This document shows positions 46,324 through 55,192 of a DNA stretch of 64,000 bases, one piece after another; the stretch's first letter is position 1; every line of letters starts with the position of its first letter. Made by a program: the position numbers and the translations under genes. Under the pieces are notes generated by a model, which was given only the letters and a program-made list of their open reading frames with translations, had not been told where the DNA came from and did no database searches. Source of the stretch: Streptomyces sp. 1-11 (GTDB lineage: Bacteria; Actinomycetota; Actinomycetes; Streptomycetales; Streptomycetaceae); NCBI RefSeq assembly GCF_007176755.1, contig NZ_BJTV01000003.1:496001-560000 (forward strand), read 5' to 3'.

Positions 46324-47046
46324 GTGGCTTCCCCTGACTTTTTCGACGTGACCCGTGCGCCTGTCGGCCTTGAGCTGGCGGAGGCGCTCACGCTTGCCGC
46401 TCGGCGGCTGCACGAGACGACCACCCCGCAGGCCACGCTGCGCACCGCCGTCGAGCTGGCCGTCGAGCTGCTGCCCGGCGCCGAGCACGCCGGCGTCCAG
46501 GAGATCGACCGCGCCGAGGGCCGCCGTACGGTCGCCTGGACCGATGACCTCGTGTGCGACGCCGAGACGCCGGAGCTGCCGCACTGGGAGCGGCTGTGGA
46601 GCTCGCCGGTGGTGCGGCTGCCCGCCAACGACGGCGACGGCGGCGAGGGTGGCGACGGCGAGGGCGAGTCCGAGCAGGTGACGGAACCGCTGGCGGACCT
46701 GGGGCTGCGCTCGGTGCTGTCGCTGCGGCTGCGCGCCGACCGGCGCCGGCTCACCGTGCTCACCGCCTACTCCGGCAAGCCGCGCGCCTTCGACGAGACC
46801 GCCGCGCGCCTCGGCCGGCTCTTCACCGCGCACGTCAGCCTGGCCCTGAACGCGGTGACCGTCCAGGAGCAGCTCACCGAGGCCATGCACACCAGGGACC
46901 TGATCGGCCAGGCCACCGGCGTCCTCATGGAGCGCCTCGACATCGACGCCGCGGCGGCGTTCGAGAGCCTGGTCCGCGCCTCCCAGCGGGAGAACGTCAA
47001 GCTGCGGGACCTGGCCCGGCGCATCGTGGGCGCCACCGGCAACTGA
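46324..47046 (+). CDS. GAF-ANTAR RNA-binding antiterminator-type regulator
   Basis: 240 residues from GTG 46324. A GAF sensor domain (about 15-165) precedes an ANTAR helical domain (about 175-235: LTEAMHTRDLIGQATGVLMERLDIDAAAAFESLVRASQRENVKLRDLARRIV), the module that binds paired hexaloop stem-loops in nascent RNA to prevent termination. Target transcripts are unknown. An acidic Gly/Asp/Glu loop (NDGDGGEGGDGEGES) is inserted in the GAF domain. It converges on the YceI gene across a strong terminator. Confidence 0.92.
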   Translation: MASPDFFDVTRAPVGLELAEALTLAARRLHETTTPQATLRTAVELAVELLPGAEHAGVQEIDRAEGRRTVAWTDDLVCDAETPELPHWERLWSSPVVRLPANDGDGGEGGDGEGESEQVTEPLADLGLRSVLSLRLRADRRRLTVLTAYSGKPRAFDETAARLGRLFTAHVSLALNAVTVQEQLTEAMHTRDLIGQATGVLMERLDIDAAAAFESLVRASQRENVKLRDLARRIVGATGN

Positions 47047-47098
47047 GCGACCGGCAACCGAGCGACCGGCGCCTGAGCAGCCGAGTCACCGGGAACGA

Positions 47099-47139
47099 CG
47101 ACGGCCCGCCGCCACGTCACACGTGGCGGCGGGCCGTCG
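47099..47139. terminator. Bidirectional hairpin terminator
   Basis: Perfect 19-bp stem (47099-47117 with 47121-47139) and 3-nt loop, between the convergent GAF-ANTAR and YceI genes. Confidence 0.92.
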
Positions 47140-47149
47140 GGCGTCTCCG

Positions 47150-47971
47150 TCAGGCGGTCGGCAGGGTCTCGCCCTGTACCGCCTGGATGTCCAGCTCGAC
47201 CCTGAGGGTCGTGCCGATGGCGGCGATGCCCGCCTGGAGGACCTGGTTGTAGTTCATCGCGAAGTCCTCGCGGTGCAGTTCGGTGGTCGCCCGGAAGGCC
47301 GCGCGGGTGCCGCCCCACGGGTCGGCGCCGGTGCCGAGGTAGGCCAGGTCCAGGTCGACCGGCCGGATCACGCCGTGCATCGACAGCTCGCCGTGCACGG
47401 TCCAGCGGTCGGGGCCGGCCACCTCCACGCCGGTGGAGCGGTAGGTGATCTCCGGGTGCCGCTCGACGTCGAGGAAGTCCGCGGACCGCAGGTGCGTGTC
47501 CCGCATGCCGTTGCCCGTGTCGACCGACGCGGCCCGGATCACCGCCTCCACGCGGGACTTGGTGACGTCGTCCGGGGCGATCTCGATCGTCCCGCCGAAC
47601 TCCGTGAACCGGCCGTGCACGCTGGAGATCCCCAGGTGCTGCGCCACGGCGGCGACGGACGAGTGCACCGGGTCGATGGTCCACGGGCCGGGCGGCGGCA
47701 GTTCGGTGCCGCCCTGCCGGGCCAGCGTGACGGTGCCGACCTCGGCCCGCCCGCTCGCGGTGACGATGGCGCTGGAGGCGGCGGGCGCGTAGCCGACGGC
47801 GGTCACGATCACCGTGTACGCCCCCGGCGTCAGCTCGGTGGCGTCCCGTACGGCACCCTCGGCGTCCGCCTCGGCCCGCAGCACCTGCGTACCGGTCATG
47901 TCGGTCATCGTGACGACGGCGTGCGACACGGCCCATCCGTCCCGGGTACGGATCCTCGCGGACAGTCCCAT
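47150..47971 (-). CDS. YceI-family protein with an N-terminal carboxypeptidase-regulatory-like domain
   Basis: 273 residues without a signal peptide. An N-terminal CarboxypepD_reg-like beta-sandwich (about 5-85: GLSARIRTRDGWAVSHAVVTMTD, LTPGAYTVIVTAVGYAPA) precedes a YceI lipocalin-like barrel (about 98-270: WTIDPVHSSVAAVAQHLGISSVHGRFTEFGGTI). YceI barrels bind polyisoprenoid or amphipathic lipids. It lies 103 nt downstream of the DHA2 exporter gene, which carries the same type of regulatory-like domain, so the pair is probably functionally linked. Confidence 0.92.
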   Translation of the reverse strand: MGLSARIRTRDGWAVSHAVVTMTDMTGTQVLRAEADAEGAVRDATELTPGAYTVIVTAVGYAPAASSAIVTASGRAEVGTVTLARQGGTELPPPGPWTIDPVHSSVAAVAQHLGISSVHGRFTEFGGTIEIAPDDVTKSRVEAVIRAASVDTGNGMRDTHLRSADFLDVERHPEITYRSTGVEVAGPDRWTVHGELSMHGVIRPVDLDLAYLGTGADPWGGTRAAFRATTELHREDFAMNYNQVLQAGIAAIGTTLRVELDIQAVQGETLPTA

Positions 47972-48074
47972 CCCGTTTTCTCCCTGAAAAGCCAGATAAT
48001 TCGGTCGTATGGAACCGGCCCGTGACGGGCGCGTCTCGGCTCGAGGCGCGCGCCGTCACGGGCCGGGGATCGGA

Positions 48075-50600
48075 CTACTCGCCGGGGTGGGCGAGTTCGA
48101 TGTCGTGTCCGTCGACTCCGGTGCCGTTCACCGTCAGGGCCGTGGCCACCGGCGGGTAACCCGTCGCGATGACGGTGTAGTCGCCGCTGTCCAGGTCGGC
48201 GAAGGCGTACGCCCCGTCGGTCCCGGTGGTGGCCGTGCCGACCACGTTGCCCGCCTGGTCGACCAGGGTCACCCGGGCGTCGGCCAGCGCACCGTGCGGG
48301 GCCCGCACGACACCCTGCAGCCGGGCGCCGGCGTCCAGGTCGACCTCGATCCGGGTGACCCCGGTCGTGGCGACCTCGACCGGCAGCGCGCGCGGCCGGA
48401 AGCCGCTCGCGTTGACCGCGACGGTCACCGCGCCCGGCACCAGGTCGGTGAAGGCGAAGTCGCCCTGCTCACCGGTGGCGGCGGTGGCCAGCAGGTCGCC
48501 GCGCACATCGGTGACGATCACCATCGCGTCCTTGACCGGCAGCGCGCTCCCGGCCGAGCGGACCACACCGGTCAGCCCGCTGGTGCCGCTGAGCAGGATG
48601 TCGTAGGACAGCGGCTCCTCGCCCACCACGACCGTGGAGGCCTGCGGCTGGAAGCCGTCGGCGGAGGCGATCAGGACGTACGAGCCGGCGCCCGGCGCGT
48701 CCACCGCGTAGGAGCCGTCGCCCTGGGCGACCGAGCGGCCGAGCTGGCGGCCGGACAGCGAGATCAGCGTGACCGCGGCCTGCGGGACCGGGGCGCTCTC
48801 GGCGCCGCGGACGAACCCGTGCACCGGGGTGCCGTTGCCGGCGCCCGGCTCCGCGACCGTGGCGACCGCGGTCACCGGCTGCGCGGCGGCCGCCGCAGCG
48901 GTGCCCTCGGAGTCGGACGCGGTGGTCGCGGCGACCGCGACCGGGACCGGGACCGTCTGCGCCTCGGCGACGACCGGGGCGGCGGCCGGGTCCAGGGCCG
49001 GCGACTCGGTGTCCGCGGCCTGGGCCAGCGCACCCTTGGTCTTCAGCGGGACCTCCTTGATGAACAGCGTGATCAGGAAGGCGACGGCGGCGAGGGCGGC
49101 CGCGATGTAGAAGACATCGGCGATGCCGTGGCCGTAGGCGCTCTCCAGCAGCGTCCGGATGGGAAGCGGCAGCTTGTCCATGTCCGGGATGGTGTCGGTG
49201 GAGCCCGAAGCCGCCATGGCGGCCTGGTACTTGGGGCTCAGGGAGCCGATGCCGTCCGTGACGTAGTGGGTGATCCGGTGGGACATCACCGCGCCGAGCG
49301 CGGAGACGCCGACCGCACCGCCGAGGGAACGGAAGAAGGTGACCGTCGAGCTGGCCGAACCGAGGTCCGAGGGCGCCACCTGGTTCTGCGTGGCGAGGAC
49401 CAGGTTCTGCATCATCATGCCGATGCCGAGACCCAGCAGGGCCATGAAGATGGCCATCTTCCAGTAGTCGGTGTCGTACCGGATGCCGCCCAGCAGGGCC
49501 AGCCCGGCCGTCACCAGCAGGCCACCGCTGACCAGCCAGGCCTTCCAGCGGCCGGTGCGGGTGATGAACTGACCCGACACGGTCGAGGAGATGAACAGGC
49601 CGCCGATCATCGGGATGGTCAGCACACCGGACATCGTCGGGGACTTGTCACGGGCGAGCTGGAAGTACTGGCTGAAGAACACGGTGCCGGTGAACATCGC
49701 GACACCGACGAACAGCGAGGCGAGCGACGCCAGCGTGATGGTGCGGTTGCGGAACAGGCGCATCGGGATGATCGGCTCGCTGGCCTTCGCCTCGACGAGG
49801 ACGAAGAGCGCGCCGAGCACGACCGAACCGCCGACCATCACATAGGTCTGCCAGGACACCCAGTCGTACTTGTCACCGGCGAAGGTGACCCAGATGAGCA
49901 GCAGGGAGACGGCCGCCGAGATGAGGGACGCGCCGCCCCAGTCGACCTTGACCTCGCGCTTGACCACGGGCAGGTGCAGGGTCTTCTGCAGGACGATCAG
50001 CGCGATGACGGCGAACGGGACGCCGACGTAGAAGCACCAGCGCCAGCCCAGCCAGGAGGTGTCGGTGATGACACCGCCGAGCAGCGGGCCGCCGACGGTG
50101 GCGACGGCGAAGGTGGCGCCGAGGTAACCGGAGTAACGGCCCCGCTCACGCGGGGAGATCATGGCCGCCATGACGATCTGGGCCAGGGCCGACAGACCGC
50201 CGACGCCGATGCCCTGCACCACGCGGCAGACGATCAGCATGCCGGGGTTCTGCGACAGGCCGGCCGCCATCGAGGCGACGACGTAGATGACCAGGGCTAT
50301 CTGGACGAGCGCCTTCTTGCTGTACAGGTCGGCGAGCTTGCCCCACAGGGGAGTGGCCGCGGTCATCGACAGCAGGGCGGCCGTGACCACCCAGGTGTAG
50401 GCCGACTGACCGCCGCCGAGGTCGCCGATGATCTCAGGCAGGGCGTTGGAGACGATCGTGGACGACAGGATCGCCACGAACATGCCGAGCAGGAGCCCGG
50501 ACAGGGCCTCCATGATCTGCCGATGGGTCATCGGGGCGTGACCTGTGCCTCCCCCGTGCTTGGCGTGAGCCCGCACACCGGCTGGTGTGGTCGTTGCCAT
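48075..50600 (-). CDS. DHA2-family MFS drug exporter with C-terminal carboxypeptidase-regulatory-like repeats
   Basis: 841 residues; a normal DHA2 (EmrB/QacA) exporter is about 500. The 14-helix domain is at about 25-525, with motif A GKLADLYSKKALVQIA and motif C RYSGYLGATFAVATVGGPLLGG. After an Ala/Val/Pro linker, about 270 residues form three beta-sandwich repeats (GTPVHGFVRGAESAPVPQAAVTL, GLTGVVRSAGSALPVKDAMVIV, RLQGVVRAPHGALADARVTLVD), each like CarboxypepD_reg. With 14 helices the tail should be cytosolic, odd for a fold usually found outside. It lies 13 nt after the MarR gene, which probably represses it. Confidence 0.92.
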   Translation of the reverse strand: MATTTPAGVRAHAKHGGGTGHAPMTHRQIMEALSGLLLGMFVAILSSTIVSNALPEIIGDLGGGQSAYTWVVTAALLSMTAATPLWGKLADLYSKKALVQIALVIYVVASMAAGLSQNPGMLIVCRVVQGIGVGGLSALAQIVMAAMISPRERGRYSGYLGATFAVATVGGPLLGGVITDTSWLGWRWCFYVGVPFAVIALIVLQKTLHLPVVKREVKVDWGGASLISAAVSLLLIWVTFAGDKYDWVSWQTYVMVGGSVVLGALFVLVEAKASEPIIPMRLFRNRTITLASLASLFVGVAMFTGTVFFSQYFQLARDKSPTMSGVLTIPMIGGLFISSTVSGQFITRTGRWKAWLVSGGLLVTAGLALLGGIRYDTDYWKMAIFMALLGLGIGMMMQNLVLATQNQVAPSDLGSASSTVTFFRSLGGAVGVSALGAVMSHRITHYVTDGIGSLSPKYQAAMAASGSTDTIPDMDKLPLPIRTLLESAYGHGIADVFYIAAALAAVAFLITLFIKEVPLKTKGALAQAADTESPALDPAAAPVVAEAQTVPVPVAVAATTASDSEGTAAAAAAQPVTAVATVAEPGAGNGTPVHGFVRGAESAPVPQAAVTLISLSGRQLGRSVAQGDGSYAVDAPGAGSYVLIASADGFQPQASTVVVGEEPLSYDILLSGTSGLTGVVRSAGSALPVKDAMVIVTDVRGDLLATAATGEQGDFAFTDLVPGAVTVAVNASGFRPRALPVEVATTGVTRIEVDLDAGARLQGVVRAPHGALADARVTLVDQAGNVVGTATTGTDGAYAFADLDSGDYTVIATGYPPVATALTVNGTGVDGHDIELAHPGE

Positions 50601-50613
50601 GGGCTTCCTTTAC

Positions 50614-51111
50614 TTACGTGCTTGCGGGTGTACGGGTGGTCTCTTCGACTACGGGTGCGGGGATCCGGACCGGGGTCGAGCGGCAGTCGCCGAAGGACGC
50701 CCGCAGGCGCGCCATCAGCGCGATGAGCTGGCCGACCTCCTCGTCGGTCCAGTCGGCCAGCCGCTCGGCCAGCAGGTTCGAGGTCCGCCGGGACAGCTCG
50801 TCGACCTGCTCCAGACCGGCGGGCGACAGGCGCAGGATGCGCGAACGCTTGTCCGCGGGGTCCGGGTGCCGTTCGATCCAGCCGCGCGCCGCGACGTGCG
50901 CCACATGCCGGCTGGTGACCGACATGTCCACGGAGAGCAGCTCGGCGAGCTTGCTCATGCGCATGTCGCCGTGGCGGCCGAGCAGGGTCAGCACGGCGGC
51001 CGAGCCGGCCGGGCACTCGGACGGCAGTATCCGACCGAGGTCCCGTTTCACGGCTCCGAAGGCGCTGAACTGACGTACCAGCTCTTCGTACTGCGCCCGC
51101 TCGGCCATCAC
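50614..51111 (-). CDS. MarR-family regulator of the DHA2 exporter
   Basis: 165 residues with a winged helix at about 50-115: MRMSKLAELLSVDMSVTSRHVAHVAARGWIERHPDPADKRSRILRL. It is first in the unit MarR, DHA2 exporter, YceI. Three copies of a TTGNNNNNGGCAA motif lie directly upstream (51126-51208), consistent with autorepression and ligand-induced export. Confidence 0.92.
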   Translation of the reverse strand: MMAERAQYEELVRQFSAFGAVKRDLGRILPSECPAGSAAVLTLLGRHGDMRMSKLAELLSVDMSVTSRHVAHVAARGWIERHPDPADKRSRILRLSPAGLEQVDELSRRTSNLLAERLADWTDEEVGQLIALMARLRASFGDCRSTPVRIPAPVVEETTRTPAST

Positions 51112-51125
51112 ACCTCCCGTATTCG

Positions 51126-51208
51126 TTGCTTAGGGCAACCATAGAGCCGGTTGGTTGCTGCAGGCAAACAACCAGGGGCCTGGCGGCGCAAAAACTTGGC
51201 AAAGGCAA
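51126..51208. promoter_or_regulatory. Triple MarR operator candidate
   Basis: TTGCTTAGGGCAA (51126-51138), TTGCTGCAGGCAA (51155-51167) and TTGGCAAAGGCAA (51196-51208) share TTG-N5-GGCAA, an imperfect dyad. They lie 15-97 bp upstream of the MarR start. The first two are nearest to consensus. Confidence 0.72.
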
Positions 51209-51313
51209 GTATTGCGATCGTAAATGCGCTGGTCGGAGTGGCCGCCCGCATCCCGTCTGTCCCGGTGGACCCGCACTTGGGTCGCACCACCGGATTCGCT
51301 AGTGTCTCGGGCC

Positions 51314-51511
51314 ATGGCTAACACCCAGGGCCCCCAGGGCAATTACGACCCCGCAGGCAGCACCCAGATGTTCCGCGCGTTCGTCGACGAGGGCCCGCAG
51401 GGCCGGCAGCAGCAGCAGCCGGCCTCCTCCGGGCCCCGGGTCGGGCTGATCATCGGCATCGTGGTGGCCGTGGCCGTCGTCGCCGCCGTCGCCTGGCTCG
51501 CGCTCAAGTAG
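51314..51511 (+). CDS. Small tail-anchored membrane protein
   Basis: 65 residues from ATG 51314. A Gln/Gly/Pro-rich N-terminus (MANTQGPQGNYDPAGSTQMF) is followed by a single C-terminal membrane helix (GLIIGIVVAVAVVAAVAWLAL) ending in Lys. Function unknown; small proteins of this layout are common in Streptomyces. Confidence 0.7.
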   Translation: MANTQGPQGNYDPAGSTQMFRAFVDEGPQGRQQQQPASSGPRVGLIIGIVVAVAVVAAVAWLALK

Positions 51512-51642
51512 GACACCCACCGTCCGGACGCACGGGGGCCGCCGACGCTGCCGCAACGGCGCGTCGGCGGCCCTGTGACCGTGTGCCCGCGTAGGGGCGC
51601 GGACGGGAGAGGCCCGGGGGCGGGTGTGGCCCCCGTCGCCCG

Positions 51643-52578
51643 TCAGTCCGAGATGAGGCCCTCCCGCAGCTGGGCCAGGGTCCGGGTCAGCAGCCGGGAG
51701 ACGTGCATCTGGGAGATGCCGACCTCCTCGCCGATCTGCGACTGGGTCATGTTGGCGAAGAAGCGCAGCATGATGATCCGGCGCTCCCGGGGCGGGAGCT
51801 TGGCCAGCAGCGGCTTCAGGGACTCCCGGTACTCCACGCCCTCCAGCGCGCTGTCCTCGTAGCCGAGACGGTCGGCCAGGGAGCCCTCGCCGCCGTCGTC
51901 CTCGGGCGCCGGGGAGTCGAGCGAGGAGGCGGTGTACGCGTTGCCGACCGCGAGGCCGTCGACGACGTCCTCCTCGGAGACGCCGAGCACGGCGGCCAGC
52001 TCGGTGACCGTCGGGGAGCGGTCCAGCTTCTGGGACAGCTCGTCGCTGGCCTTGGTGAGGGCCAGGCGCAGCTCCTGGAGCCGGCGCGGGACGCGCACCG
52101 ACCAGGAGGTGTCACGGAAGAAGCGCTTGATCTCGCCCACGACCGTCGGCATCGCGAACGTCGGGAACTCCACGCCCCGTTCGCAGTCGAAGCGGTCGAT
52201 CGCCTTGATCAGGCCGATGGTGCCGACCTGGACGATGTCCTCCATCGGCTCGTTGCGCGAGCGGAAGCGGGCCGCCGCGTAGCGCACGAGGGGGAGGTTC
52301 AGCTCGATCAGGGTGTCCCGGACGTACGCGCGCTCGGGACTGCTCTCGTCGAGCGCGGCGAGCCGCAGGAACAGGGACCGGGACAGGGTCCTGGTGTCGA
52401 TGTCCGCCGCGGCCGGCGGGGCCGGGGCAGGGGCGGCGGCCGGGTCGGCCTGGGCCGGCACGGCATCGAGGGCCGTGACGCCCTCGATGCCGTCGAGGAC
52501 GTCGAGAGCGTCGAGCTCCTTGGGCGCTGCCTCGCTCGTGGGCGTGAGCACCTTCGAGCTGCCCTGGTCTGCGGACAT
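51643..52578 (-). CDS. sigN: SigB/SigF-type RNA polymerase sigma factor (SigN-like)
   Basis: 311 residues from ATG 52578 ([11 protein letters not shown]), with GGGGGTGGC upstream. A Pro/Ala-rich N-terminus of about 70 residues precedes region 2 ([28 protein letters not shown]), region 3 ([17 protein letters not shown]) and region 4 ([21 protein letters not shown]). These developmental and stress sigmas are usually held by RsbW-type anti-sigmas. It lies 313 bp downstream of a close paralogue on the same strand, an arrangement known in S. coelicolor for sigN next to sigF; the symbol rests on that synteny. Confidence 0.85.
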   Translation of the reverse strand: MSADQGSSKVLTPTSEAAPKELDALDVLDGIEGVTALDAVPAQADPAAAPAPAPPAAADIDTRTLSRSLFLRLAALDESSPERAYVRDTLIELNLPLVRYAAARFRSRNEPMEDIVQVGTIGLIKAIDRFDCERGVEFPTFAMPTVVGEIKRFFRDTSWSVRVPRRLQELRLALTKASDELSQKLDRSPTVTELAAVLGVSEEDVVDGLAVGNAYTASSLDSPAPEDDGGEGSLADRLGYEDSALEGVEYRESLKPLLAKLPPRERRIIMLRFFANMTQSQIGEEVGISQMHVSRLLTRTLAQLREGLISD

Positions 52579-52891
52579 GCCACCCCCTTTGGGTCGCGGG
52601 ACGGTCGCGGCGGCGCCGTCATTGCGAGCGACGCAGCCTTCACCTGAATACCGGCGCCGGAGCTCCGGCAAACGCGCTTCCCGCAGAATGTCACATGTCG
52701 GCAACACGCTGTAGTGACATGTCGACATGTGAGTTGCGAATCGGCCCTGGAAAGAAGGGGTCTGACGGTCTTTCGGCGCACAACTGTCGGGAACCGCCCC
52801 ACTGGGCGATTCGCTCTCGCCGGTGAGTGATCGATCCCGCTTTCGAACGGCCGTGGGCTGGTGTGTTCCGGCGCGTGCTCCCGTGCGCCGG
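52579..52891. promoter_or_regulatory. sigN upstream region with a 14-bp palindrome
   Basis: Non-coding gap between the two sigma genes. ACATGTCGACATGT at 52717-52730 is a perfect palindrome, and ACATGTCG recurs at 52693-52700, giving three half-sites within 40 bp, about 140 bp upstream of the sigN start. It looks like a repressor or developmental-regulator operator. Confidence 0.55.
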
Positions 52892-53734
52892 TTATGCCTC
52901 GATGCGATTCGCGGATCGCAGCCGTTGGAAGCTGCGCGCGAGCAGCCGGGACACGTGCATCTGGGACACACCGAGCTCCGCGCTGATCTGTGACTGGGTC
53001 AGATTGCTGTAGTAGCGAAGCAGCAGGATTCTCTGTTCCCGTTCCGGGAGCTGGACCAGCAGATGGCGGACCAGGTCGCGGTGTTCCACGCCGTCCAGGG
53101 CCGGGTCCTCGTAGCCGATGCGGTCCAGCAGGCCGGGCAGCCCGTCGCCCTCCTGCGCGGCCTCCAGGGAGGTGGCGTGGTACGAGCGTCCCGCCTCGAT
53201 GCAGGAGAGGACCTCCTCCTCGCTGATCCTGAGCCGCTCGGCGATCTCGGCGGTCGTCGGGGAGCGCCCGAAGGCGGTGGTGAGGTCCTCGGTGGCGCTG
53301 TTGACCTGCACCCACAGCTCGTGCAGCCGGCGCGGTACGTGGACCGTGCGGACGTTGTCCCGGAAGTACCGCTTGATCTCGCCCACCACGGTCGGCATCG
53401 CGAAGGTGGGGAACTGCACCCCCCGGTCGGGGTCGAAGCGGTCGATGGCGTTGATCAGGCCGATGGTGCCGACCTGGACCACGTCCTCCATCGGCTCGTT
53501 TCGGGAGCGGAACCTGGCGGCCGCGTAGCGCACCAGCGGGAGGTTGGCCTCGATCAGCGCCCCGCGCACCCGGTCGTGCTCCGGCGAGCCCGGGGTCAGC
53601 TCCTTCAGCTCGCCGAAGAGCACCTGGGTCAGGGCGCGGGTGTCGGCGCCGCGGCGCTTCTCGGGGGCAGGAGGGGAGGGGCTGGGCACCTCGTCCTGGG
53701 GCGGCGCAGTACTGGCCGACACGGTCAACGCCAC
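52892..53734 (-). CDS. sigF: Sporulation/stress sigma factor SigF-like
   Basis: 280 residues; GTG 53734 is used, with an internal GTG at 53722 also possible. SigB/F/G architecture: region 2 [32 protein letters not shown], region 3 [15 protein letters not shown], and region 4 [23 protein letters not shown]. Close to the SigN-like neighbour, indicating tandem duplication. In S. coelicolor sigF acts late in spore maturation (family knowledge). No anti-sigma gene is adjacent; the HATPase proteins at 7902 and 14882 are candidates only by class. Confidence 0.87.
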   Translation of the reverse strand: MALTVSASTAPPQDEVPSPSPPAPEKRRGADTRALTQVLFGELKELTPGSPEHDRVRGALIEANLPLVRYAAARFRSRNEPMEDVVQVGTIGLINAIDRFDPDRGVQFPTFAMPTVVGEIKRYFRDNVRTVHVPRRLHELWVQVNSATEDLTTAFGRSPTTAEIAERLRISEEEVLSCIEAGRSYHATSLEAAQEGDGLPGLLDRIGYEDPALDGVEHRDLVRHLLVQLPEREQRILLLRYYSNLTQSQISAELGVSQMHVSRLLARSFQRLRSANRIEA

Positions 53735-53861
53735 CTCTTCATCGGTCAGTCATCCGTCAAAAGCGGTCATAGCATCACAAGACATGTGCACTGTGTGCAA
53801 GCACCGCATAACGCCGTGTTGTGGCCGGATGACGCCCAGTTCGGGGCCCGGGAAGCGGAGA

Positions 53862-53888
53862 AGCCCCCCATGTCTTCCATGGAGGGCT
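53862..53888 (-). terminator. Hairpin terminator after the Dabb gene
   Basis: Eleven-nt arms with one mismatch (53862-53872 with 53878-53888), loop TCTTC, 16 nt past the stop of the minus-strand Dabb gene. Confidence 0.6.
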
Positions 53889-53903
53889 CCGGGCGTGCGG
53901 GGG

Positions 53904-54197
53904 TCAGAACTCGTAGTCGGCGATCACCCACGTGGCGAACTCCCGCCACTGCGCGACGCCTGCCTGGTGGGCCGGGTGTTCGAGGTAGCGCCGCAGCGCT
54001 TCCCGGTCGTCGACCGCCGAGTTGATCGCGAAGTCGTACGCGATGGGCCGGTCGCTGATGTTCCAGGCGCACTCCCAGAACCGCAGCTCCTCGATCTGCC
54101 CGCCGAGCGCCCTGAACGCCTCCGCGCCCGCCACGACCCGCGGATCGTCGCGCTCGACGCCCTCGTTGAGCCTGAAGAGGACCAAGTGGCGGATCAT
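53904..54197 (-). CDS. Dabb-family (stress-responsive A/B barrel) protein
   Basis: 97 residues forming one ferredoxin-like A/B barrel domain: MIRHLVLFRLNEGVERDDPRV, then EELRFWECAWNISDRPIAYDFAINSAVDDREALRRYLEHPAH. The usual H-x-V-L-F start and late His are present. Dabb proteins dimerise; enzymatic activity is often undefined. The upstream small membrane protein gene ends 11 nt before it, so both are probably one transcript. Confidence 0.9.
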   Translation of the reverse strand: MIRHLVLFRLNEGVERDDPRVVAGAEAFRALGGQIEELRFWECAWNISDRPIAYDFAINSAVDDREALRRYLEHPAHQAGVAQWREFATWVIADYEF

Positions 54198-54207
54198 GGG
54201 GCGTACC

Positions 54208-54387
54208 TCAGTTCTTTCCTCCGTTGGCGGCCCAGGTCATGAAGTCGCCTATGGCCTTGGCCGCGTCCGATATGCCCTCGAAGCCTATCTGGACGTAGTC
54301 GGCCGCCTTGGCCGGGTCGGTGATGATCACGTACAGCGCGAAGACCACGAGCACGAACACGGCGATCTTCTTGGCGTTCACCGCCAC
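54208..54387 (-). CDS. Small membrane protein
   Basis: 59 residues from GTG 54387, preceded by GGGGAGGCCGCG. One N-terminal membrane helix (IAVFVLVVFALYVII) is followed by an amphipathic segment AADYVQIGFEGISDAAKAIGDFMTWAANGGKN. Such short helices next to Dabb genes are seen in Streptomyces; function unknown. A longer in-frame ATG at 54501 lacks support. Confidence 0.75.
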   Translation of the reverse strand: MAVNAKKIAVFVLVVFALYVIITDPAKAADYVQIGFEGISDAAKAIGDFMTWAANGGKN

Positions 54388-54534
54388 CGCGGCCTCCCCT
54401 GTACCTGTGACTCCTCGGCGCCCTGTTGTCGGCGGTGAGTTTATCCGCCCGCTCGTGTGTTCCGGCCGGGGAATTGTGTGCGAGTCGCGGGGGAGTCCCA
54501 ACGCGGGCCGGTGCGGGGGGAGTCGGAAAAGCCC

Positions 54535-54567
54535 CGAGGGGCCCGGTCCAATGGACCGGGCCCCTCG
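54535..54567 (-). terminator. tRNA-Ser(CGA) terminator
   Basis: Sixteen-nt arms (54535-54550 with 54552-54567) downstream of the minus-strand tRNA. Confidence 0.88.
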
Positions 54568-54574
54568 TACGGAG

Positions 54575-54659
54575 CGGTAGCGGAGGGATTTGAACCCTCG
54601 GTGACTTGCGCCACACTCGCTTTCGAGGCGAGCTCCTTCGGCCGCTCGGACACGCTACC
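54575..54659 (-). tRNA. tRNA-Ser(CGA)
   Basis: Minus-strand class II tRNA. The acceptor GGTAGCG pairs with CGCTACC, the anticodon loop is CTCGAAA with anticodon CGA, there is a long variable arm, and the T loop is TTCAAAT. CCA is not encoded. Confidence 0.96.
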
Positions 54660-54704
54660 GAGGGAGACCCTACAGCAAGGTGGGGCGTGGTCAGAAATCG
54701 GTAT

Positions 54705-55160
54705 TCAGCGGTCCCGGAAGAACTCCGTGAGCACCCCGGCGCAGTCCTCCGCCAGGACGCCCTCGACGACCTCGGGGCGGTGGTTGAGCCGCCGGTCGCG
54801 CACGACGTCCCAGAGCGAGCCGGCCGCTCCCGCCTTCTCGTCCCGGGCGCCGTAGACCACCCGGTCCACCCGGGACTGCACCAGCGCGCCCGCGCACATC
54901 GTGCAGGGCTCCAGGGTGACGACCAGCGTGCAGCCGGCCAGCCGCCACTGCCCGAGCTTCGCGGCGGCCCGCCGCAGGGCGAGGACCTCCGCGTGCGCCG
55001 TCGGGTCGCCGGTGACCTCGCGCTCGTTGTGCCCGGCGGCCAGCACCGTCGTGCCGTCCGGGGCCAGCAGGACGGCGCCGACGGGGACGTCGCCGCCCCG
55101 CACGGCCAGCCGGGCCTCGTCCAGGGCGAGCCGCATCGCGGCCCGCCAGGGACCGCGCAC
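54705..55160 (-). CDS. tadA: tRNA-specific adenosine deaminase (wobble A to I)
   Basis: Converts A34 to inosine in tRNA-Arg(ACG), whose gene lies at 35372. The zinc cytidine-deaminase fold shows HAEVLALRRAA (His and catalytic Glu) and LEPCTMCAGALVQSRV (two Cys). Start choice is open: GTG 55160 (VRGPWRAAMRLALDEAR), ATG 55136 (143 residues), or a CTG overlapping the stop of the upstream gene. The GTG is chosen because TadA proteins usually have about ten residues before the M-R-x-A-L helix. Coupled to the associated-protein gene upstream. Confidence 0.9.
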   Translation of the reverse strand: MRGPWRAAMRLALDEARLAVRGGDVPVGAVLLAPDGTTVLAAGHNEREVTGDPTAHAEVLALRRAAAKLGQWRLAGCTLVVTLEPCTMCAGALVQSRVDRVVYGARDEKAGAAGSLWDVVRDRRLNHRPEVVEGVLAEDCAGVLTEFFRDR

Positions 55161-55192
55161 CGGGTCGGGTGCGCCGGCGGTGTGCTCGGTGC

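Noticed and set aside
54441..54653. A 70-codon frame through tRNA-Ser(CGA)
   Set aside because: It is the usual translation of a serine tRNA gene and has no independent support.
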